Origin: an uncultured Zetaproteobacteria bacterium
Lineage (GTDB): Bacteria; Pseudomonadota; Zetaproteobacteria; Mariprofundales; Mariprofundaceae
Length of the DNA: 9,200 bases
Assembly (NCBI GenBank): GCA_913056285.1
Contig: CAJXNE010000077.1
Coordinates: 1-9,200, forward strand
Direction: 5' to 3'
Made by a program: the position numbers and the translations under genes. The first letter of the stretch is position 1, and each line of letters starts with the position of its first letter. A model generated the notes under the pieces. The model was given only the letters and a program-made list of their open reading frames with translations. It searched no databases and was not told the DNA's origin. Below are positions 1-6,005 of this stretch, one piece after another.

Positions 1-858
1 CCGCCAATGCAGATCACCCTGCAAACGGCTGCGGTTACTTCCGGTAACGGTATCGTTGATGCCGGCGACATGAATCGTTTCCTTGCCCCATGTGGACATG
101 TGGCGTAATTCAGCCTCACCCATCACTCCGCGTGCGCTCATCCAGTGTGGTGTCAATGTCATATCCCAATTGGCTGCCGGAGCAAAGTAATAGGGTAACG
201 ATATTTCTGTACCCCGCCGTTTGCCGCTACCGACTTTAGGCATCAACAGGCCGGACTTCCTTTTCAGCGGCTGTTGCCACCACGGAGCATATAATACCGG
301 CACCCCCCACAGCTCAAAACGGCTGTGCGTTGCAGTCAGACTGCCGTCATAGCCGTCGAGCACCGCATGTTTAGCTGCAATGCGCCATGATTCCTGATCA
401 ATCGGGCAGGAAGAGAATGTCAGTTCATCGGCTTCAAAAGTTTGATCATCAACGCGTTTTACCCGTTCAGCCACCAGGCGTTCGCCACCCGGCAAAGTGA
501 TCACGGCTTTTTGCATATTGCCGGTTTTACTGCCTGTGTGCATGGTCGCCTGTTCGGCGCTGATCATCGCCTTGTCCGATTTAATGATGACGTGCCCTTT
601 TGCCTCCAGCACATGTTCATTGGATCGATAGGTTACTTCATCAGCAGTCAGCGTATCAAATTCACGCTTGATGACGACATGGCCATGAGCAATCACCACG
701 CCATCGGCTGTACGACTAATCTGATCGGCATCAATATCCACCGGTGCGGAAAATGCAGGCGACGCAATCGGAAGCAGTGCCAAATTAATAGCAATAGACA
801 TAGCAATAGCCATAGAAATAGTCGCAGCAATCGAGAACAAAAAACGCAGGCGAAGCAT
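1..858 (-). CDS. lptD: LPS-assembly protein LptD (N-terminal part, cut by window edge)
   Basis: LptD is the outer-membrane beta-barrel that, with LptE, inserts lipopolysaccharide into the outer leaflet. The 286 codons seen here start at the ATG at 858, the first start after an in-frame TAG, and stay open to base 1. Residues 1-37 form a long signal peptide (basic MLRLR, hydrophobic core, cleavage probably after SPAFSA). Next comes an OstA/LptA-like jellyroll of short beta repeats (VDIDADQISRTADGVVIAHG, then EVTYRSNEHVLEAKGHVII), then a conserved Cys in FSSCPIDQESWRIAAKHA, one of the usual disulphide positions. The barrel begins at KSGLLMPKVGSGKRRGTEIS and LPYYFAPAANWDMTLTPHWM, which is diagnostic of LptD. 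The C-terminal barrel lies outside the window. It is the last gene of the minus-strand series, 62 bp after ubiG. No good Shine-Dalgarno is seen; an AGGA lies rather far upstream. Part of the signal peptide is encoded by a tandem hexamer repeat. Confidence 0.93.
   Translation of the reverse strand, partial: MLRLRFLFSIAATISMAIAMSIAINLALLPIASPAFSAPVDIDADQISRTADGVVIAHGHVVIKREFDTLTADEVTYRSNEHVLEAKGHVIIKSDKAMISAEQATMHTGSKTGNMQKAVITLPGGERLVAERVKRVDDQTFEADELTFSSCPIDQESWRIAAKHAVLDGYDGSLTATHSRFELWGVPVLYAPWWQQPLKRKSGLLMPKVGSGKRRGTEISLPYYFAPAANWDMTLTPHWMSARGVMGEAELRHMSTWGKETIHVAGINDTVTGSNRSRLQGDLHWR
787..822 (-). repeat. Six tandem 6-bp units inside the lptD signal-peptide coding region
   Basis: On the plus strand the units are AATAGC, AATAGA, CATAGC, AATAGC, CATAGA and AATAGT. 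On the coding strand each unit reads (A/T/G)CTAT(T/G) and encodes Thr/Ser/Ala followed by Ile/Met, giving T-I-S-M-A-I-A-M-S-I-A-I in the hydrophobic core of the LptD signal peptide. Because the unit is two codons long, gain or loss of a copy would lengthen or shorten the core without a frameshift. Confidence 0.65.
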
Positions 859-920
859 GGCGAGGCAAGCTATCCTACAATTTGGGTGCGTCCACTACGA
901 CCAGCGAGTCTGAAACCAGC

Positions 921-1628
921 TTATGCAGGCTTGATCGCGAAGCCGAGATAATTGACCGATAAATCATCACTGAGCGAAAACTGGTCGGTCAGCATGGCAT
1001 AGCTCATGCCTTTCATGTCTTTCGTTTGCAGGCCGGCATGGCGCAAGGCGCTGTTCATTTCCGAAGGCTTGATGAATTTAGCATAATCGTGCGTGCCTTT
1101 GGGTAACCAGCCGAGGATATACTCCGCCCCCAGGATCGCCTTGATATACGATACAGGATTGCGATTCAGGGTGGCAAAAAAGAAATGACCACCGGGCTTG
1201 ATCATGGCCGCACAGGCCGCCACCGTGCGCGGCACATCCGGCACATGCTCCAGCACTTCCAGACAGGTCACGGCATCGTAAACTCCGGCATGCGTTTCAG
1301 CCCAGTTTTCCGCATCGTTTTCGACATATTCAACCGCTACGCCGGACTGTTCGCTATGCAATCTTGCTACGCCGAGCGCCTTGGGTGAGCGGTCAAGCCC
1401 TGTCACGCTGGCGCCGCGCGCAGCCATATTCTCGGCCAGTAAACCGCCGCCGCAGCCGACATCCAGAATCTTGCAGTCGGCGAATGGAACCTGCCGGGCG
1501 ATATAATCCAGCCGCAGCGGATTGATTCTGTGCAATGGTTTGAACTTGCCGGTCGGATCCCACCATTCTTCAGCCATAGCCTCGAACTTGGCGATTTCTT
1601 CTGTGTCGAAATATTGTGTTGTTTGCAT
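921..1628 (-). CDS. ubiG: Ubiquinone biosynthesis O-methyltransferase UbiG
   Basis: UbiG is an S-adenosylmethionine-dependent methyltransferase that performs both O-methylations of the ubiquinone ring, acting at the inner face of the cytoplasmic membrane. From the chosen start it has 235 residues, normal for the family. The N-terminal signature is EEIAKFEAMAEEWWDPTGKF followed by KPLHRINPLRLDYI (about 10-43). SAM-binding motif I is LDVGCGGG (55-62), with the acidic residue of GLD at about 79. The family motif LEVLEHVPD is at 123-131 and GAEYILGWLPKGTHDYAKFI lies in the C-terminal half. I chose the ATG at 1628 because it matches the family start; an ATG at 1640 and a TTG at 1679 are in frame, and none has a strong ribosome site. 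It lies about 59 bp after ispH and 62 bp before lptD on the same strand, so co-transcription is likely. Both neighbours feed the cell envelope, and ispH supplies the isoprenoid precursor for the quinone tail. Confidence 0.95.
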   Translation of the reverse strand: MQTTQYFDTEEIAKFEAMAEEWWDPTGKFKPLHRINPLRLDYIARQVPFADCKILDVGCGGGLLAENMAARGASVTGLDRSPKALGVARLHSEQSGVAVEYVENDAENWAETHAGVYDAVTCLEVLEHVPDVPRTVAACAAMIKPGGHFFFATLNRNPVSYIKAILGAEYILGWLPKGTHDYAKFIKPSEMNSALRHAGLQTKDMKGMSYAMLTDQFSLSDDLSVNYLGFAIKPA

Positions 1629-1687
1629 ACTCGAAAGCATGTCCGCGCGGTGCCATGAAGGCAAGCATACTGTAGGCAAAACAGTTT

Positions 1688-2647
1688 CTAACGCAGTGCT
1701 TCCGGCAGGCTAAAGGCTACATTTTCTTCTTTTACGGTCAGCGTACTGACATTGGAAAACCCGTGTTCATCCAACCACTCGGTGACCCGATTGACCAGAC
1801 TCTCGGGCGCTGATGCGCCGGCGGTAATGCCAACAACCGAATCCGCAGAAAACCACTCAGCCTGAATATCCTCCGGTCCGTCAACTAAACAGGCCATCGC
1901 GCCAGCCCGCTCGGCCACTTCACGCAAGCGATTGGAATTGGACGAATTCTGCGAACCGATCACCAATACCACATCACAGCGTGCAGCCAACGCCTTGACC
2001 GCTTCCTGCCGGTTGCTGGTGGCATAGCAAATATCTTCGCGTTTCGGCCCGACAATATTGGGGAATCGCGCTTTCAATGCATCCATCACTTCGCGCGTAT
2101 CATCCACGCTCAGGGTTGTCTGCGTCACAAAGGCCAGTTTATCGGGATTGTTCACTTGCAAACCACCCACATCTTCCGGTTCGGAAATCAGCAGCACCGC
2201 GCCTTCCGGCGCCTGACCCATGGTTCCCTCGACTTCCGGATGCCCGGCATGGCCGATAAGAATGACCTGTAGTCCGTTGGCATAATGGCGCAGTAACTCC
2301 AGATGCACTTTGGTCACCAGCGGACAGGTCGCATCAATCACATGCAGACCGCGTTGCTGACCACATTTGCGCACTGCCTTACTGACGCCATGGGCGGAAA
2401 AAATCAACAAGGCACCATCCGGAACATCCTCAGTACTCTCGACAAATATCGCCCCTTTGGCGCGCAGGTTTTCAACGACAAAACGATTGTGCACAATTTC
2501 ATGGCGTACATAGACCGGTGCGCCATAGACCTGCAAAGCCCGCTCGACAATTTCAATGGCCCGATCCACGCCAGCACAAAAACCGCGTGGTTCAGCCAGC
2601 AATACCGACTTCGGCTGGATGGTGACGGGACTCGTTTCTTGCTGCAT
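1688..2647 (-). CDS. ispH: 4-hydroxy-3-methylbut-2-enyl diphosphate reductase (IspH/LytB)
   Basis: IspH is the last enzyme of the MEP pathway; it reduces HMBPP to isopentenyl and dimethylallyl diphosphate with an oxygen-sensitive iron-sulphur cluster in the cytoplasm. The protein has 319 residues. Cluster cysteines are visible in PRGFCAGVDRA (C24), DATCPLVTKVH (C108) and EDICYATSNRQEAV (about C209). Substrate-binding signatures VYVRHEIVHNRFVVENL, FSAHGVS, IGHAGHPEVEGTMGQ, QTTLSVDDT, GSQNSSNSNRL and GITAGASAPE are intact. The frame is open upstream to 2707 (Met codons at 2695 and 2707). I take the ATG at 2647 because AAGGAG lies 7 nt before it (complement of 2655-2660), and the extra residues are not typical of the family. 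It heads the minus-strand ispH-ubiG-lptD series and is divergent from bcp. An inverted repeat overlaps its ribosome-binding site. Confidence 0.97.
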   Translation of the reverse strand: MQQETSPVTIQPKSVLLAEPRGFCAGVDRAIEIVERALQVYGAPVYVRHEIVHNRFVVENLRAKGAIFVESTEDVPDGALLIFSAHGVSKAVRKCGQQRGLHVIDATCPLVTKVHLELLRHYANGLQVILIGHAGHPEVEGTMGQAPEGAVLLISEPEDVGGLQVNNPDKLAFVTQTTLSVDDTREVMDALKARFPNIVGPKREDICYATSNRQEAVKALAARCDVVLVIGSQNSSNSNRLREVAERAGAMACLVDGPEDIQAEWFSADSVVGITAGASAPESLVNRVTEWLDEHGFSNVSTLTVKEENVAFSLPEALR

Positions 2648-2722
2648 TCCATGGCTCCTTGCGCTACGGTTTCGCGCAACGATAGCTTGAGTCATTAAAA
2701 AAATCATTGTGAGGGAACAACC
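2648..2722. promoter_or_regulatory. Divergent ispH/bcp intergenic region, expected to hold both promoters
   Basis: Only 75 bp separate the ispH and bcp start codons, so promoters for both transcripts should lie here or extend into the neighbouring genes. It has an A7 tract at 2697-2703, an inverted repeat at 2659-2679 and ribosome sites at both edges (AAGGAG for ispH, GAGGGA for bcp). I found no -35/-10 pair close enough to the sigma-70 consensus to place a promoter precisely on either strand. The role is inferred from gene arrangement. Confidence 0.4.
2659..2679 (-). promoter_or_regulatory. Inverted repeat in ispH leader overlapping its Shine-Dalgarno
   Basis: TTGCGC and GCGCAA form perfect 6-bp arms around a 9-nt centre. 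In the ispH mRNA the 3' arm runs straight into the ribosome site: its last two A residues are the first two of AAGGAG. The hairpin could therefore hide part of the Shine-Dalgarno, or the DNA palindrome could be an operator. The pairing is seen; the function is inference. Confidence 0.4.
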
Positions 2723-3205
2723 ATGGCAGATTACAACATCAACCCCGGTGATGCCGCACCAGCAGATATAGCGTTGGACACCTGGCCGGAAGGCCGTTTG
2801 AAACTGGGTGATTTACAAGGGCAATGGGTGATTGTGTATTTTTACCCCAAGGACAGTACGCCGGGCTGCACCACCGAATCCTGCGGCTTCCGAGACGCCC
2901 TGCCCGATTTCTCGGCTGCCGATGCAGCCATTATCGGTGTCAGTCGCGATTCAGTGAAATCACATGCCCGCTTCACCGAAAAGCAGGGGCTGAACTTTCC
3001 GCTCATGGCGGATACCGAAGAAGTACTGTGCAAGGCGTTCGATGTCATGCAGCTCAAAAAGAATTACGGCAAAGAATATATTGGTGTTGAGCGCTCCACT
3101 TTCATTATCAACCCGGAAGGCGATATCGCCTTTGCATGGCGCAAGGTACGCGTCAAAGAACATGTCGAAACCGTGCTGAGCACCTTAAAAGAACTGCAAA
3201 GCTGA
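2723..3205 (+). CDS. bcp: Thioredoxin-dependent peroxiredoxin, BCP/PrxQ type
   Basis: This is a cytoplasmic thiol peroxidase of the BCP/PrxQ subfamily that reduces hydrogen peroxide and organic hydroperoxides using thioredoxin. It has 160 residues, normal for the group. The thioredoxin-fold core starts with LKLGDLQGQWVIVYFYPKD. The active site PGCTTESCGFRD holds the peroxidatic Cys49 and, five residues on, the resolving Cys54 typical of atypical two-Cys PrxQ proteins. GVSRDSVKSHARFTEKQGL, FPLMAD and the conserved Arg in VERSTFIINPEGDI are also present. The ATG at 2723 has GAGGGA a few bases upstream. It is divergent from ispH, and coaBC starts one base after its stop, so the two are almost certainly co-transcribed and translationally coupled. 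Its leader shares the ten bases AAAATCATTG plus a following GAGG with the ppiC leader. Confidence 0.96.
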   Translation: MADYNINPGDAAPADIALDTWPEGRLKLGDLQGQWVIVYFYPKDSTPGCTTESCGFRDALPDFSAADAAIIGVSRDSVKSHARFTEKQGLNFPLMADTEEVLCKAFDVMQLKKNYGKEYIGVERSTFIINPEGDIAFAWRKVRVKEHVETVLSTLKELQS

Positions 3206-3206
3206 C

Positions 3207-4391
3207 ATGTTGACCGGCAAGCGCATTCTGATCGGCATCGGCGGCGGAATCGCGGTCTATAAAATCGCCGAGCTTGCGCGCATGCTGACCAAAGCCGGCG
3301 CAAAAGTGCGTTGCATAATGACCAAATCCGCCTGTGAATTCGTCACCCCGCTCACCTTTGAAGCACTGACCGGTTATCAGGCACACACAGCATTGTTTGA
3401 TCTGACATCTGAGCGTGAAATGGGGCATATTGCACTGGCGCGCTGGGCTGATGCAGTCATTATCGCGCCGGCCACGGCCAGCCTGCTTGCCCGTCTGGCG
3501 CATGGCATTGCTGATGATCTACTGACCACGACCATGCAGGTCTGCGACAAACCGGTGTTGCTGGCCCCTGCCATGAACACTTCGATGTGGGAATCCGAGG
3601 CTACGCAACGTAATATGGCAACGCTATGCGGGCGCGGCATGCACTGCGTTGGCCCGGATGAAGGCGAGTTGGCCTGTGGTGAATCAGGGTCAGGACGACT
3701 GTCGGATGTGCGTGCTATTCTATCCGGGTTATTGCCTCTGCTGACCGATAAACCGTTCATCGGCCAGCACTGGGTGATCAATGCCGGTCCCACGGAGGAA
3801 GCATGGGATGACGTACGTATCCTGACCAACCGGGCCAGTGGCATGCTCGGCGCGTTGCTGGCTGATCTGGCCGCCATCATGGGCGCATCCGTATCACTGA
3901 TCGCCGGCCCCGGCACGGCGGATACGCACCCCGGCGTCATGCGAAGAAATGTATCCACGGCATTGGAAATGCTGACCGTGTGTGAACTGGAAGCTTCCGC
4001 TGCCAGCGTATTTATTGCTACAGCTGCGGTCAGTGACTTTCGCTTCGCCGAACCAGTTCAAGGCAAGCTTAAACGAGGCGATACTGACAATCTGATGGTT
4101 GAACTGATAGCCAACCCTGACATTGTCGCCCACATCGCCGCCTTGCCCGCCCGCCCAGCCAAAGTCATCGCTTTTGCAGCGGAAAGCGACAATCATATTG
4201 ACCACGCCAGGAGCAAGCTGGTAAAAAAACATGTTGATGCCGTTGTCGCCAACGACATCGCCAATATTGGCAGCGACAAAGCCGGTGGGTGGTGGATCAG
4301 CAAACATGGCGAACAGATAGCAATCGAAGCCGAATCAAAACTGGATTTTGCCAAACAGATTATCAGCCACATTACGGAGTTAAACCGATGA
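3207..4391 (+). CDS. coaBC: Bifunctional phosphopantothenoylcysteine decarboxylase / phosphopantothenate-cysteine ligase CoaBC
   Basis: CoaBC carries out two consecutive steps of coenzyme A synthesis: CTP-dependent joining of cysteine to 4'-phosphopantothenate (CoaB) and FMN-dependent decarboxylation (CoaC). It has 394 residues. The N-terminal CoaC flavodoxin-like half (about 1-180) has ILIGIGGGIAVYKIAEL, the catalytic His74 in MGHIALARWAD, APAT (87-90), PAMN (121-124) and the active Cys157 in ELACGESGSGR. The C-terminal CoaB half (about 188-394) has INAGPTEEAWDDVRILTN (Asn208), TAAVSDFR, the KLKR lysines at 287/289, NPDIVAHI and FAAES. Two positions look unusual: Gly12 where SGGI is common, and Met213 in ASGMLG where SSGKMG is usual. 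The start directly follows the bcp stop and has only a weak ribosome site, suggesting coupling; its TGA overlaps the dut ATG. The coaBC-dut pairing is also known from Escherichia coli. Confidence 0.95.
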   Translation: MLTGKRILIGIGGGIAVYKIAELARMLTKAGAKVRCIMTKSACEFVTPLTFEALTGYQAHTALFDLTSEREMGHIALARWADAVIIAPATASLLARLAHGIADDLLTTTMQVCDKPVLLAPAMNTSMWESEATQRNMATLCGRGMHCVGPDEGELACGESGSGRLSDVRAILSGLLPLLTDKPFIGQHWVINAGPTEEAWDDVRILTNRASGMLGALLADLAAIMGASVSLIAGPGTADTHPGVMRRNVSTALEMLTVCELEASAASVFIATAAVSDFRFAEPVQGKLKRGDTDNLMVELIANPDIVAHIAALPARPAKVIAFAAESDNHIDHARSKLVKKHVDAVVANDIANIGSDKAGGWWISKHGEQIAIEAESKLDFAKQIISHITELNR

Positions 4392-4846
4392 GCACTCAGA
4401 ACCCGACAGTACATATTCAGACCTTGCCGCACGGCGAAGGCATTGATCTCCCCTTCTACGCCACTGCTCATGCTGCCGGCGCTGATTTGCGCGCTGCTTT
4501 GGATGCAGATATCAGCATTGCCCCGGGCGCGCATGCTCTGATCAAAACCGGCTTTGCCATGGCGCTACCGGAAAATTATGAGGCGCAGATTCGTCCGCGG
4601 TCGGGAATGGCCCTGAAGCACGGCATCACCGTACTGAATTCGCCCGGTACCATTGACGCCGACTATCGCGGCGAGGTCGGCGTCATTCTGATCAATCATG
4701 GCAGTGAAGCATTCACCGTGCAGCGCGGCGACCGCATTGCCCAGATGATTATTGCCCCGTTCGTGCAAGCTGATTTTCAAGCTGTGGACAGCTTATCGGA
4801 AACTGAACGCGGAGCAGGTGGATTTGGCTCGTCCGGAAAACAATAG
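4388..4846 (+). CDS. dut: Deoxyuridine 5'-triphosphate nucleotidohydrolase (dUTPase)
   Basis: dUTPase hydrolyses dUTP to dUMP and pyrophosphate, keeping uracil out of DNA and supplying dUMP for thymidylate synthesis. The 152-residue product is the usual trimeric all-beta type, and all five family motifs are visible: I AGADLRA (30-36), II RPRSGMALKHGI (69-80), III GTIDADYRGEVGV (87-99, with catalytic Asp90), IV RGDRIAQ (113-119), and V RGAGGFGSSG (141-150), the Gly-rich flexible tail that closes over the substrate. The start is the ATG at 4388, overlapping the coaBC TGA by four bases, with GGAG 7 nt before it. The frame is open further upstream inside coaBC, but that extension is an artefact of the overlap. 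No terminator follows, so read-through into xerD is possible. Confidence 0.97.
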   Translation: MSTQNPTVHIQTLPHGEGIDLPFYATAHAAGADLRAALDADISIAPGAHALIKTGFAMALPENYEAQIRPRSGMALKHGITVLNSPGTIDADYRGEVGVILINHGSEAFTVQRGDRIAQMIIAPFVQADFQAVDSLSETERGAGGFGSSGKQ

Positions 4847-4903
4847 CGTGTAAAACAACGTGAGCTGTGAATCGTCAGGCAACTTTCACTATATGACCCA
4901 TCT

Positions 4904-4933
4904 GAGGACGTGGAGGGCTTAAGCCTTCACCTC
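4904..4933 (+). other. Imperfect hairpin in the dut-xerD gap (4847-4988)
   Basis: GAGG at 4904-4907 can pair with CCTC at 4930-4933. Inside this, TGGAGG-type bases pair with CCTTCA around a central TTAA, leaving an ACG bulge. No T-run follows on either strand, so it is not an intrinsic terminator. The rest of the 142-bp gap shows no reading frame, tRNA or convincing promoter. It could be an mRNA processing or attenuation structure, or chance. Confidence 0.3.
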
Positions 4934-4994
4934 GATAAAAACAATGTCGCATCCACCGTTAGTCATCACCCGGGGCAGCAATTAGCATGTGCCG

Positions 4995-5894
4995 ATGACT
5001 GCACCCCGGCAGACAAATGAAGAGACCATCACTGGCCTGTTACAGCGACTGGCCATGTTGCGTGGCTGGTCGCCGAAAACAACGGAGTCGTATCGCTCCG
5101 ATCTGCTACATGCCGATGCATTTTTTTGCACAGCGCATACAAGCCTGATGCAAGCAAGCCAAGGCGCCGTATTGAAATATCTGGCCTCGTTGGGGCGTAA
5201 GGGTTTGAGAGAAACTACGATTCAACGGCGGCGCAGTGCGCTCTCGACTTGGTTTACATACTTGCAGGATCAGGGCATGCGTCACGATCATCCAGCCCGC
5301 TATCTGCCCAAAATGCGTAAGAGCAGACCATTGCCCAAACTGATGAGCGAACAGGATGTTGAAGCGCTGCTGGCAGCACCCGATACCCTGACAGCAACCG
5401 GCATCCGTGATCGCTGCATGCTGGAAATTCTTTATGCTACCGGCCTGAGAGTTAGCGAACTGACCGGCTTGCAACTGGCGCATATCGATATAGCAGCAGG
5501 GTTGGTGCGCGTCATCGGCAAAGGCGACAAAGAGAGACTGGTGCCGTTTGGTGAAGAAGCAGCTCGCTGGCTGCAACAATGGCTGGCGGCGCGACCAAAT
5601 GAGCCGGCATCGCCATTTTTGTTTCCCGGGCGAGCAGGTAAAATCATGAGCAGACAGAATTTCTGGCTCCGGCTTAAACAATATGCTGTGCTTGCCAATA
5701 TCTCGCCATTGCCGTCGCCGCATACGCTGCGCCACGCCTTTGCAACCCATCTGCTCAATCACGGCGCCGATCTGCGGGCGGTGCAAATGCTGCTGGGCCA
5801 CGCCAATGTCACCACCACCGAGATTTATACGCATGTATCGCGAGCACGATTGCATGATCTGGTCAACCAATCGCATCCGCTGGGGAAACACTGA
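4995..5894 (+). CDS. xerD: Site-specific tyrosine recombinase XerD
   Basis: XerD, with its partner XerC, cuts and rejoins DNA at the dif site to resolve chromosome dimers at division under FtsK control. From the ATG at 4995 it has 299 residues, the usual size; a GTG two codons upstream (4989) is equally possible, and neither has a clear ribosome site. The N-terminal SAM-like core-binding domain spans about 10-95 (RGWSPKTTESYRSDL). The catalytic domain has all tyrosine-recombinase residues: Arg152 in YATGLRVSEL, Lys176 in IGKGDKERLVPFGEEA, His243 and Arg246 in PHTLRHAFATHLLNHGADL, His269 in MLLGHANVTTTEIYTHV, and nucleophile Tyr278. NFWLRLKQYAVLANI and the complete LLNHGADLRAVQ block favour XerD over XerC. 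No integrase-associated genes, att repeats or dif site are seen nearby, so it is a housekeeping copy. Confidence 0.92.
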   Translation: MTAPRQTNEETITGLLQRLAMLRGWSPKTTESYRSDLLHADAFFCTAHTSLMQASQGAVLKYLASLGRKGLRETTIQRRRSALSTWFTYLQDQGMRHDHPARYLPKMRKSRPLPKLMSEQDVEALLAAPDTLTATGIRDRCMLEILYATGLRVSELTGLQLAHIDIAAGLVRVIGKGDKERLVPFGEEAARWLQQWLAARPNEPASPFLFPGRAGKIMSRQNFWLRLKQYAVLANISPLPSPHTLRHAFATHLLNHGADLRAVQMLLGHANVTTTEIYTHVSRARLHDLVNQSHPLGKH

Positions 5895-5903
5895 TTAAAT
5901 CAG
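5891..5903. promoter_or_regulatory. Perfect palindrome CTGATT-A-AATCAG at the xerD stop
   Basis: Six-base arms flank one central A. It overlaps the xerD TGA and sits where the -35 region of the proposed citrate synthase promoter would be. The symmetry and place suggest an operator, but there is no T-run and no known regulator signature I can name. Confidence 0.3.
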
Positions 5904-5911
5904 TTCTTCCC

Positions 5912-5920
5912 TGGTATAAA
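5912..5920 (+). promoter_or_regulatory. Probable extended -10 promoter for citrate synthase
   Basis: TGGTATAAA matches the extended -10 form (TG, one base, then TATAAA against TATAAT). No good -35 hexamer lies 16-18 bp upstream, which an extended -10 can tolerate. It would give a leader of roughly 80 bases before the ATG at 6006. Confidence 0.4.
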
Positions 5921-6005
5921 GTCTTAGGTGTTTTATTGGCGAATTTGTTAGCTTTGCGTTCCAATCAAGACGAACGAGCAATACCAACAGTGAGGATGCA
6001 TCAGT

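Noticed and set aside
442..951. Plus-strand frame with a Ser/Asn/Arg-rich segment opposite lptD and the end of ubiG
   Set aside because: It crosses two real minus-strand genes. The low-complexity stretch is the antisense reading of the tandem hexamer in the LptD signal peptide.
3377..3958. 193-codon minus-strand frame inside coaBC
   Set aside because: coaBC is complete with both catalytic domains, and the antisense frame shows no motif or ribosome site.
4904..4940. Hairpin after dut as an intrinsic terminator
   Set aside because: There is no T-run after the stem on the plus strand or on the minus strand, and the stem has a bulge.
5106..5891. Long open frame (261 codons) antisense to xerD
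   Set aside because: It lies wholly opposite an intact tyrosine recombinase with all catalytic residues. Its translation has no recognisable domain and is rich in Cys, Gln and His, as expected of an antisense shadow.
4995..5894. Tyrosine recombinase as a sign of an integrated element
   Set aside because: The protein matches housekeeping XerD, and there is no tRNA, att repeat, excisionase or phage gene near it.
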